Of a DNA stretch of 64,000 nucleotides, positions 20,466-29,584 are shown one piece after another. Within the stretch, counting starts at the first letter, position 1. Every line of letters starts with the position of its first letter. The notes below the pieces were generated by a model. The model worked only from the letters and a program-made list of their open reading frames with translations. It made no database searches and had not been told where the DNA came from. Both the position numbers and the translations under genes were made by a program. Origin of the DNA: Symsagittifera roscoffensis (taxonomy: Eukaryota; Xenacoelomorpha; Acoela; Convolutidae); the NCBI RefSeq assembly GCF_963678635.1, contig NC_087062.1, positions 90,745,845-90,809,844 of the forward strand, given 5' to 3'.

Positions 20466-22304
20466 ATGAGCAGACAACTTGGATCACTCCACCAATCAAA
20501 CTCCCACCCTACCAACCTCCAAAATCCACTCCCTATTATCCCACTTTTTGCTTTTCCGCCACCTGATTCACCACAAGCTAATACATCATCAGGCATGAAT
20601 TCTGACACTAACTCAGATATCACAATTTATACAACCATTTCACAATTCAATAATTCTGATATTGAAACTCCCGATGAGTTCACAGATTCTGAACCATCCC
20701 CTTCTGTTCATACCCCGACCAGCTCAACAATCTTCTCAAAACCCCCTTTCCCACCTATCCAAACCCAAAGCCAACATACATCTCCCTACACTCCTTCTCA
20801 AGTAACCCCAACCTACTCCCCATTCAATAATGAACAATCCACCAACAACTCCCCAGATAATATTCAAATTTCCGAAGAACCAGATAATTTTATATCACTC
20901 CAACAACAATTGCTATCTCCCCACACCCTAACTGTTCACCAATTATCATCAACAATAACATCATCAAACCCACCAACACCTACACCATTTTCAGATTATA
21001 CTCCATCATTAGCTCATTCATCCACTTCAACAGAATCATCCAATAGTACTAACCGTGCTTATAGAACTTTTAAACGTAAATTCCCAAATCACCCATTCCC
21101 ATCCAAACCCAGAACCGCCCGAGAATATATCACCCATCCAGACTACACCAATACTACGAATTTTCTTCAAATAACCCTACCTTTATTTCCCCAATATACA
21201 CTAAATCAATCCGACCCTAACCCCGAACCACGTGACTTTGTAGATGAAAACGTATTAATACCCACACTTCATCGGACAGCTTATTATAATTTCACTAACT
21301 CCCTTACGCTACCACTCTATAACAACACTATCGATATTGAAAGGAATAAAGACGAATTATTCCGATTAACCACAGCACTCAATCCTCGACAATTTACATA
21401 CGTAGGATATAAAAAATTACTGAAAACATTCACTGCACCCCGCGCTAACGACTACTCAATTGAATACTACGATCATAACATCATCAGATCTAATCAGGAC
21501 CAATTTCTTGACGACGATAAATTCGCTAATCCACAAATCACAGAAAAGTTTTTTATTAAATTATCATACATATTGACACTTAACATACTAGATAAAAAGC
21601 ATGATCACATTATTTCAGAAGCAATATCAGACATCCAAGCGTATGAATCATTTCACAAAAAATTTCAAACATTTTCTCTAACCTTTCACTTCCTGACACC
21701 AAAAGAACGCGATTTGCACTGCTCACACGACATCATGTTGAGAACTAAGCAAACTGATGCTTATACTTATTATCGTTTTATTCAAAATCATTTTCCTTTA
21801 CACACACCATCACGACAACCTCACCACAGATTTCAATTCAATAATTCCAAATACAGCTCACCATTTTTTCTAAACTTCACGTATTGCATTAAAAATACTA
21901 ACTTCCAAGGCATCCTCCGGAATTATGATCCCGTCACTCAAATGTATATATTTTGTCCCCTCACGAAGACCTTCAACGACGAAGAATCCCGACCCCTGAT
22001 CATTCCGCATGAACATATTCAATCCACAGAAGTACTCATTTTAGAATTCATCCATAACACTAGATACAATCATAAAATTTACAATCTAATCCAGAACACA
22101 CCTCATGGATTTGCAGTAGGCACCGAAGAACTAAAAATCATAAAAGCACTGCAATTGCTTTGGCCACTGCCGCAAACTAAAAATATAATACGCATACTAA
22201 CAAAACTACTAACTACATCAGACGCTATTCACGATATTTTCCCTCACGGTTTTTCCCCGACGACTAAAGGTATCTATGAATTTAATAATTTTCAACCTAA
22301 CTAA
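20466..22304 (+). CDS. Intact 612-codon ORF of unknown function at the 3' end of the retroelement
   Basis: ATG at 20466 opens 612 codons ending at TAA 22302-22304. The frame is also open upstream to 20364 without an ATG. Residues 1 to about 195 are Pro/Ser/Thr/Gln-rich and probably disordered. A basic cluster (RTFKRKF...KPRTAREY, about residues 200-222) follows, then about 390 residues of ordinary, folded-looking composition with regular hydrophobic spacing. There is no signal peptide, TM segment, zinc motif or catalytic signature I recognise. It starts about 170 bp after the env stop. It is the only long frame in the element without a stop or frameshift. I do not recognise a family. An element accessory protein or a captured host gene are both possible. 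Confidence 0.75.
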   Translation: MSRQLGSLHQSNSHPTNLQNPLPIIPLFAFPPPDSPQANTSSGMNSDTNSDITIYTTISQFNNSDIETPDEFTDSEPSPSVHTPTSSTIFSKPPFPPIQTQSQHTSPYTPSQVTPTYSPFNNEQSTNNSPDNIQISEEPDNFISLQQQLLSPHTLTVHQLSSTITSSNPPTPTPFSDYTPSLAHSSTSTESSNSTNRAYRTFKRKFPNHPFPSKPRTAREYITHPDYTNTTNFLQITLPLFPQYTLNQSDPNPEPRDFVDENVLIPTLHRTAYYNFTNSLTLPLYNNTIDIERNKDELFRLTTALNPRQFTYVGYKKLLKTFTAPRANDYSIEYYDHNIIRSNQDQFLDDDKFANPQITEKFFIKLSYILTLNILDKKHDHIISEAISDIQAYESFHKKFQTFSLTFHFLTPKERDLHCSHDIMLRTKQTDAYTYYRFIQNHFPLHTPSRQPHHRFQFNNSKYSSPFFLNFTYCIKNTNFQGILRNYDPVTQMYIFCPLTKTFNDEESRPLIIPHEHIQSTEVLILEFIHNTRYNHKIYNLIQNTPHGFAVGTEELKIIKALQLLWPLPQTKNIIRILTKLLTTSDAIHDIFPHGFSPTTKGIYEFNNFQPN

Positions 22305-24117
22305 TTCAAAATAACACTAACCATTTCATTCAGTAATTTTTATTTTCTTCAGTCTTCACACCACGATCACCCTTCAAAACAAAAAAAGACAAATAAAAAT
22401 ACAAACTCTGTTTTCCATTTTAAACTCTATTAAACCAACAGCACTAAATGATGCAGTAAAAGTTAATTCAAAGTAGTAAATTCATTTCTAAATTATTTCC
22501 CCAAATGTAGTAAATTTAAATACGATGAAAATCAATTTATAATTTTCAATCCCAAATGCAGTGAAACTTAGTCCTAAAAGCAGTAAATTCAAACAATGAA
22601 ATACAGTACTAACCTTTTCTATCCTTTCTGTTCAAACGCACAGAAACTCTATCCACAATAGCACAGCTCGCCCACGAAGAAATGTTTAAAATAATGAATT
22701 CAAGTTTCAACTTTGCACTAACAACAACACAAACAAGCAATAACAAGTTTCCACTTTTCCTTTAAACCGGTTGGAATGGAATTATATAATAACCAAACTA
22801 ACCAACGCAGCTTACTAAACACAATAAACCATAAACTAACAGCATGACTAAGAAAAGAAAACCCACGGTACCCAAACCGGATTAAATCAGCTTAAAACTG
22901 GATAATTTATTCTTTTGAAGACTTTTACCAAGTCTAAAAAAGCAATAAAACACCAAAAAGTCGCAAGACAAACCAAACCAAAAACAATTAGATTTTTGAG
23001 AAAAGGACACAACCCACGAAACAAAAGGAAAACAAAAAAAATATAACAAAAAAGTTAACACAAAACAGGACCCCTTAAAAAACCAGCACGAAATAATACC
23101 TCCTTTCCTGGCCTAACCCACCAGAGAGAACGTCCTGAGCATGCTCTATAGCCGGCCTAACCCATCGTGCTACATCCACACTTTGTGACCACATCACTAT
23201 TTTTGACAAGAGGTACTCAAGTGTGAGTAACTCTTAAAAATAACTGAACTAAAACTAAAACGCTTTTGCGAAAACAATTAATCAAAAGCATAACTAAAAA
23301 ATAGAATTAAATGTAAATTATAATATGCAGTACATAGATCACGAACAACCACAAAAACGAGCATCCAAAGACAAGACGACCCCATCACACTCAACCTACA
23401 GAATGGCTAAATACAACTGACATGCCGCTCACAATCACGAGGATTTAGAGTACGACTTGACTTCGCAGAAAAGGACTTCATGGAATCAGACCAATGGCCA
23501 CCTCGATGTTCAAGTATACGTACAGATCCGAGTTACAAGAAATCCCCTCCAAACACTATCTTCACGCCATTCCCAAACCAGATCGAAACACAATTCTCCA
23601 CAACCAATCAAGAACAGACGATCATAGCAAACCAACTTGAAATCAGATTGATTTCGTTGACAGTCATAGTCTTTGTCAAACGATAACTAACAACTTCCTA
23701 TCGATGACTCCAACAAATGATGCTCGCCAAATAGCAACGACCAACATCCATCCTTCATTACAGATAGAAGATCTAAGATTCAAAACTCTGTAAACTTCGG
23801 ATGGATGGAACCAGATATAAACTATATTTATTATTGGTTATAAATTGGATATTTTATCTCTATAAAATATTTAATATTAACCAATCACGATCCATCTAAC
23901 TAAAAACCCACTTATTTGTAAGTGCTGAAATAACTTGTAATTTCAGCATTAGAGAGATTTGAATTTAACTTAGAAATTAGTTACCTCTCCAAGAGAACTT
24001 TAGCAATCGCAATAAGCCAGTATACTCTAGATCTATTGAGCCTAGCAGAGACTAGTTAAACACCCTGAGACTAGTAGATATAAGAGTAAGATTAGGATCG
24101 GTATTAGACTAAGAAGT
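22305..24117 (+). other. 3' noncoding region of the large element
   Basis: About 1.8 kb with no supported gene. Loose repeats of GCAGTAAA/GTAGTAAA occur at 22450-22600, and GGCCTAACCCA occurs twice near 23108 and 23153. The end is highly structured: three consecutive stem-loops at 23833-23947. No clear polypurine tract was found before 24118. A 68-codon open frame at 23480-23686 has no distinguishing features. Confidence 0.5.
23833..23947 (+). promoter_or_regulatory. Three consecutive perfect stem-loops
   Basis: ATTGGTTA (23833) pairs with TAACCAAT (ends 23885) and encloses ATATTTTAT/ATAAAATAT (23849-23857 with 23862-23870). Then ACTTA-TTTG-TAAGT spans 23910-23923, followed without a gap by GCTGAAAT-8nt-ATTTCAGC at 23924-23947. 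As RNA this would be a compact structured element near the 3' end. Packaging, termination or 3'-end formation are possible roles, none shown. Confidence 0.55.
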
Positions 24118-24214
24118 TGCATGAATCTATCCGGCCGAAAATAAGATAGCGTGACGAGCAGACAGTTTACCCTATCCGAAATTACTCTATGAGTTACACC
24201 TCGAACATAACTCA
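24118..24214 (+). repeat. 97-bp TG...CA repeat, candidate 3' LTR
   Basis: Begins TGCATGAATCTATCC and ends ACATAACTCA. It is the uninterrupted form of the repeat split across 5057-5114 and 6094-6153. If it is an LTR it is exceptionally short for Ty3/gypsy, and it has no visible TATA box or polyadenylation signal. It could instead be an unrelated short repeat that happens to bracket the element. Confidence 0.5.
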
Positions 24215-25119
24215 GTGTTCATAAAAATTCAATTCCTAAAAAAAAACAAAAAAAAACTCTAAAAACAATTATTGCATCCTTCGTTTGATGGTTTTTTCGT
24301 AATGCTGCAACCGTAACGCAAATTATTTATGCGTGGCGTGTTATCCCGCACAACAAAATTGTTCCATTTTGAATTGAGGCTAGCTAAGTTAATCGGTCAA
24401 TAATATTTCTCTAATTTTTTAAATATTTTTTCCCAAAAACTATTCGAATTGGATAAAGGGGCATTTACATATGGATTTAGTCTTGTTTACATTTATTTTC
24501 AGGCTAACTCTATGAGTTTATTCTTTTCATTCCTACGTAATTTTTTCCTCTTTTAAAAGGAAACAAATTTTAGAGCGTATGCTCCATTTTAGAACTGAAT
24601 TTTGGTAGTTTATTGCTTGTCTTTGCTTGTTTTTTTTTTGTGTGATTTAATTTAAAACAATTACCCCAGTGTTAACTTAATTAGAAACAAAAATGCTTGT
24701 GTCAGAGCAAAACTGCAGAAATTTGAATGCTTTTGCTCACCTGCAAGGCTAATTTTCCCTCACCAACAAACTTCGAGTCTTTGAAACAAATAAACAATTT
24801 TCAGCTTGGCTCACTATAATGTCTACCGATGAGCACGGTTTAATTGCCGTCTATGATACGCTTGCAAAAATTGGAAATTTGAGTGAATTAGTTATCTCAT
24901 ACTGAATTTTTTTCTTCAGCTCATTGCATTAATGACTTACATTAAATAAAAAAAAATTGTCTAATACTACCTGTTAATTTTTCAAAACTTGTCTGAACAA
25001 AAAACTAAACTGATTGCGAGCGCTCTCAAGGAAAATGGGAACTTAAAAAAGCGACATTTCCGGATCCGATTCATTCTTTCTTCATTTACTTTAAAAACTT
25101 AAACATAATGGCGCTATAT
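24215..25119. other. AT-rich interval without a recognised feature
   Basis: No ORF, RNA gene or repeat family could be supported. Confidence 0.5.
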
Positions 25120-25179
25120 AAAGACCTTGAGGGGCAGTCGGAACCTTCAGGGCTTCGCCTTGACACGAGCAGTCTTGTT
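25120..25179 (+). mobile_element. HINE-like element, 3' terminal fragment
   Basis: Only the end of the ~535-bp family is clear: the CAGTCGGAAC inverted-repeat half, the terminal hairpin (diverged) and the tail ending GAGCAGTCTTGTT. Confidence 0.75.
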
Positions 25180-25360
25180 AATTTTCCATTTATTTTATAT
25201 TTTCTCAAAAAACACTTTTTTTGAGTTTTTTCAAAATGGTGATTTAACTGGCAGAGCTTCAGTTGTCAGCTAAAAGTATTCTCAAACAGTTGCGTTGGAA
25301 TAAAAAAAATACTTTCACAAAACAATAAAAATTCTAAAGCTATCAGCTTCCAATGAATTG

Positions 25361-25404
25361 TCACCTAGTCACCTAGTCACCTAGTCACCTAGTTGTCACC
25401 TAGT
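25361..25404. repeat. Short tandem repeat CACCTAGT
   Basis: Four consecutive copies of the 8-bp unit, plus a further TGTCACCTAGTT after a 2-bp offset. Confidence 0.9.
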
Positions 25405-25465
25405 TAAAATAAAATTATTTTAAGCAGCTTGTTTGTTCCGACTTTCGAAGAAAACGGAGTACTTT

Positions 25466-25992
25466 TTGTTCCGACTTTCGATTCGAAAGTAACGGAATAT
25501 TTGTCCTCGGGGTGGGTTTTTTTCTTCAGACAATTTTCGACTTTTTAACTAGCCAATTTTGACGGCATTTTTTTTACATCATACGAAAGGTATTGTTGTT
25601 CTGAGCTCAAATTTGAAAAGATATTTTACCTGTGATCATTTTTCGTAAAGTTACAGCGGTTTAAAGATTGCATTTTGGCCAATTTAGGACAATTAACGCG
25701 CGATATATTTCGCGCTATTAACGCGTAAGCGGAGAGTTAATCCGTCTTAGAAATCGTTCGAAATCGGTTAAAAGAAGCTTATTTGCCATAATTGGTTGGT
25801 TACAAGGAGCAAAATCTATCCTTTTGTACTTTGTATGGCTTGTGGGGTGATGATTTTAATTTAAAAAATTCAAATTAAAAAAAAATTGATTTTGTTTTAT
25901 TTCATTGAATTTTTAAATGTTTTTACTGCTCCATAAACCTTAAAAGGCAGTCGGAACATTCAGGGCTTTGCCCTGATACGAGCAGTCTTGTT
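25466..25992 (+). mobile_element. HINE-like element copy (with extra 5' end at 25433-25465)
   Basis: The 5' end is TTGTTCCGACTTTCG with an ACTTTCG/CGAAAGT hairpin. The 3' end is AGTCGGAACA, then a TCAGGGC-TTT-GCCCTGA hairpin, then GAGCAGTCTTGTT. A second partial 5' end lies immediately upstream (25433-25465), so this is a tandem start. The interior has the family hallmark, GCGCGATATATTTCGCGC, next to AACGCGTAAGCGG. No protein is encoded. Confidence 0.88.
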
Positions 25993-26273
25993 TAGTCAAT
26001 TTCTGGCCGATCGAATTAGTAGTTTTCAACAAACAATTTATATACCCCAGTTAAAATATCAACATTCTGAGTTAAAATTTAAAAAGATATATTACCCCCG
26101 ATGAGGGTAAAGTTCTAGGGGTTTGAAAATTGTTCTTTTTTGTTAAGTTCTTTTTTGTAAATTTCTTTTTTGTTAAGTTCTAGGTAAAGTTCTTTTTTGT
26201 TAATGTAGGGGTTCGAAAATTGCCAAATTGGCTATGTTCTGGAATGAATTAAGCTCGCTTTGAAGAACTTTTT

Positions 26274-26735
26274 TTGTTCCGACGTTCGTAATGAAAATAA
26301 CGGAGTATTTTTGCACGCGGTGGTTTTTTCTTCAGACAAATTCGACTTTTGAACTAGCCATTATTGACGGGATTGTTTTATCACATTCAAAAAGAATTTT
26401 TGTCCTGAGCTTAAATTTGAAAAATATTTTACCTCAAGGAGATTTAATGTGGACATTTAACGCGTCAGTGGATTTAATCCGTCATAAAAATCGTTCCAAA
26501 TTAGTAAAGGAAGCTTATAAGCCATGATCAATATGTTAATCGGAGCAAAATCTATCACTTTCTACTTAATATCGCGTACGGGGGGATGTTTTTTACAAAA
26601 AAAAAATCTCAAATTTCAGAAAAATAATAATTTTATTTTATTACAATTAATTTTTTCAGGTTATTACTGCTCCATAGACTTTAAAAAGCAGTTGGAAAAT
26701 TCAGGGCTTTGCTCTGATATACGAGCAGTCTTGTT
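26274..26735 (+). mobile_element. HINE-like element copy, diverged
   Basis: Same ends as the family (TTGTTCCGAC at the 5' side, GAGCAGTCTTGTT at the 3' side), with a shortened interior and more substitutions, so probably an older insertion. Confidence 0.82.
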
Positions 26736-27628
26736 AGGATACACTTTGTGATTCCAGTTTTTGAAGAAAATGAGGGATATACGTATACATGGGTGGTTTT
26801 TTTTTACCAATTTTACAAAGGTAGACAGAGTGGGTATCAACCATGTAGCCTTCGGATTACTCAGCTGCTACTCTTCGCTAATTCACAATGATTTCAACAC
26901 GCTAATGATTCTTGCTTGAAAAATTATCCCGCACGCATAATCTTTTAAATTTGAATTGATTGAGATAAACTAAATTTGTCATATTGATTCTGTTTACGAC
27001 TCAAATTAATATCGGGTTTGGCAGTTCAAAATCTACAGCTTATCGAAATTATATCTACCAAAACATGTTAGAGACCAGTTAGGGGTAGTCTGAATAATCA
27101 GGGATTTGCATTGAATTACTACCAGTCCATTATCTAGTGTATATATTGCAACAAGCTTGAATTTGTTCATAAGATCAGTTGTGCTTAAAGCTTCGTTCTA
27201 AAATTTTGGTAGAAACGTATCTGAGTTAGTTGAATTTGATCAAAACATGCGGAATTTTGGTGGCGCCGGTTGATACATATCTGAAATGCTTGAATTTGGT
27301 CAATACGATGGGGTTTCTGCTAGCACCGTTCAAAATTTTTAGGTCAAAATTTTGACAAAATTGAACTCCGACCCGGGATACATACATGCATACATGCAAC
27401 GAGTTCAACAAAAAATTTTCCATCATTAATCAGTATCAAAGTTTGTCAGTGGTCTCATATACCCTAAACAATTTTTCAGAGTTTCTTCGGTCAAAATTTA
27501 CAGATACTTTTGGTCCCCACAGTCTTGAACATTGTTGAGAGTCACCTCGTTCTGAGCATTACAAATTTTTACCTCCATGATGTGAAAAAAAACAACCACG
27601 ACCTTGAGCCGAGTTGCAAAAGTTGCAT
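26736..27628. other. AT-rich interval, very diverged repeat traces
   Basis: The stretch 26800-27135 has faint similarity to the HINE-like family (a degenerate 3' end near 27080-27130). Nothing else was supported. Open frames here are short and featureless. Confidence 0.4.
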
Positions 27629-27744
27629 CAGCGGATTTAGGGAGGGGCGGGTGGGGCAGATTTCTTTTTTCAGGGATTCGACCCCCTGCCTACCCAAAAG
27701 GTCCCCCCATTGTGCTATTTTGAGACCTGCATTTTTGTCTGCTG
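27629..27744. mobile_element. Partial hAT-MITE-like sequence cut by the assembly gap
   Basis: Starts CAGCGGATTTAGGGAGGGG, similar to the CAGGGGCGGATCTAAG end of the element at 3786. It contains a GTGCTATTTTGAGACCTGC block also recognisable near 28770 and 57045. The far end is lost in the N run. Confidence 0.55.
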
Positions 27745-27944
27745 NNNNNNNNNNNNNNNNNNNNNNNNNNNNNNNNNNNNNNNNNNNNNNNNNNNNNNNN
27801 NNNNNNNNNNNNNNNNNNNNNNNNNNNNNNNNNNNNNNNNNNNNNNNNNNNNNNNNNNNNNNNNNNNNNNNNNNNNNNNNNNNNNNNNNNNNNNNNNNNN
27901 NNNNNNNNNNNNNNNNNNNNNNNNNNNNNNNNNNNNNNNNNNNN
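27745..27944. other. Assembly gap, 200 N
   Basis: Exactly 200 N, a common scaffold placeholder length, so the true gap size is unknown. Open frames drawn across it are artefacts. Confidence 1.
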
Positions 27945-28739
27945 TACCTTATGGTTATTTTGAAACATTTTTGAAAAACTATTTTCAGTTGTTTTCAGTT
28001 TCGGAATTGAGTATTCAAAAATTTCAGAGAAATCGCAAAAATCTCTAGAAAAGTTGAAAAATCCAGGTTGAAATTGACCGATTTGAAAATGAGCAGGTTT
28101 ATGAGTTTTCAACTTTTGCAAATTCGAAATCAAAGAAAAAACATGAAAAATGCACTAAAAAATTTATATTATATCTGCATGACTTGTACACAAAGATGCT
28201 TTTGCATACTGCTTTTTTGCTAATAATATTTTCGGTTTACTGCAAAAGTCATTAAGCCAATATGAAACTCTAGCCATTATGATTGGTTCGTAATTTACTA
28301 TCATTCGGTCCGTCCCTCCATCATAAAAATATCCCCCAAGTTTCACTATTTAGGACAATTATCTCATCATTTGTCAAGAAAACTATCATTTTTAAAAGTT
28401 TATCAGCGGCGAAACAGATATTTACGTGCACAAAAACACTCGAATATCGAATTTAGAGAGAAGCGGAGCAAGCGATCGCTGCTTGTCACTAACACGTTTG
28501 AAGTAAGTGACCTAACTTGCCAATTTTTTTGATTCTGCTAAAGCACTGGCTGGTCTCCTAAAAACCGGTCTGCTAACATATCTATCACCCGAACTACCTA
28601 ACTAAGAATAAATTAATCATAAACTTGTCAAGAAATAGAAAAATAATATATAAGAAAGAAACTGCACAAATAATGTGGTCGTAACAGTAGCCTGCCGATT
28701 TGGGCGACTGTCACCTCCTAATTAATTGCTCAATTCTGG
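27945..28739. other. AT-rich interval without a recognised feature
   Basis: No gene or repeat could be supported. Confidence 0.45.
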
Positions 28740-28930
28740 TTGCCATTTTTTTCCAGAAGGAGCCTCTTTTGTGCTGTTTTACGACATCCATTTTTGACTG
28801 GTTACTTCAAAAATCAATTTAGTATACGAGTCTACCTAAAAAATTTCGACGAAATTTTCGAACTTTTTTCTTCTGAAAATTGCTTCCTGGTTGTCCCCCT
28901 CAAAAGTTTCTTGCCGGTGCTTCTGGGTCG
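28740..28930. mobile_element. Diverged fragment of the hAT-MITE family
   Basis: Contains the GTGCTGTTTTACGACATCC block that aligns with the MITE-like copies at 27705 and 57045. No terminal inverted repeats remain. The 91-codon open frame across it is not a gene. Confidence 0.45.
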
Positions 28931-29584
28931 GAAAGAAAAACAACCTCACTACTTTGAAACATATCGTTTGCAGTACGGTTGCATTTTTTTGCACGATCTT
29001 TCATTATTCAGCTAATCAGTTTTGGAACGCAACACCAAAATTGACTCATTGAATTTTAATAAATTTCATATTTAAAAAGCCACAGTCTCCGTGATCTCTA
29101 TAAAACAAATCTTTTTCTTTCAATTACTAACAAAAAGTAAAAGCATGCCAATTTGAACGTCAATTATCGACAGCTCTCAATTTGATGGAAAAGATAATGA
29201 AGGGTCGTCTAAAACAGAAAAAAAACGGCCGCCCGCTAGTTAAACCGCTTCTGTTGAGCGGCAATGTTTTTACCAAGGAAAAATCGAGTTCCTGTTATTG
29301 GTAGAAAATTTTCCCCAGAGCTTATTTATTTGCCCATAATTCCTCTTTCTCCCGTCTTGATTACTTCTTCATTTTTCATTGTCGCTTATTTGTTGATTTT
29401 CTTCGCTTTGCCACAATTTAAAAACATTTTTTTTTCAAGTAGGACTCAATGACTTGAGTTTCGATAAAAACAGCAGTCAGTTATTGCAAAAAAAAACTTG
29501 CTCGCGAAAAAAAAAATCGGATCAGAGTCATTTAATATCTTTATTTGTTTGGCATAACAGCAGAAATCTTTCGAATGATAGAAA
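28931..29584. promoter_or_regulatory. Upstream region of the GPCR gene
   Basis: AT-rich 650 bp before the receptor ATG, presumably holding its promoter and 5' UTR. I could not identify a TATA box, initiator or splice acceptor with confidence. An upstream 5' noncoding exon cannot be excluded. Confidence 0.35.

Larger units (their letters stand above)
5057..24214 (+). mobile_element. Large Ty3/gypsy element with env-like and extra 3' ORFs (right copy)
   Basis: Between the two candidate short LTRs lie, in order, a small basic ORF, gag, protease, RT, RNase H, integrase, a two-TM ORF, a P/S/T-rich ORF, an env-like ORF and a 612-codon ORF. The domain order PR-RT-RH-IN and the residues seen place it in Ty3/gypsy. 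Without the 979-bp insertion the span is about 18 kb, against the roughly 5-8 kb usual for the group. The coding strand is A/C-rich and G-poor from about 6.6 to 23.9 kb. All frames except the small ORFs and the last ORF are broken. The LTR assignment is tentative; the coding content is firm. Confidence 0.8.

Noticed and set aside
23100-23200. Possible tRNA-like sequence around GGCCTAACCCA repeats
   Set aside because: No cloverleaf can be drawn and no B-box consensus is present.
27510-28133. Long open frames across the N run on both strands
   Set aside because: They consist mostly of N codons and are artefacts of the gap.
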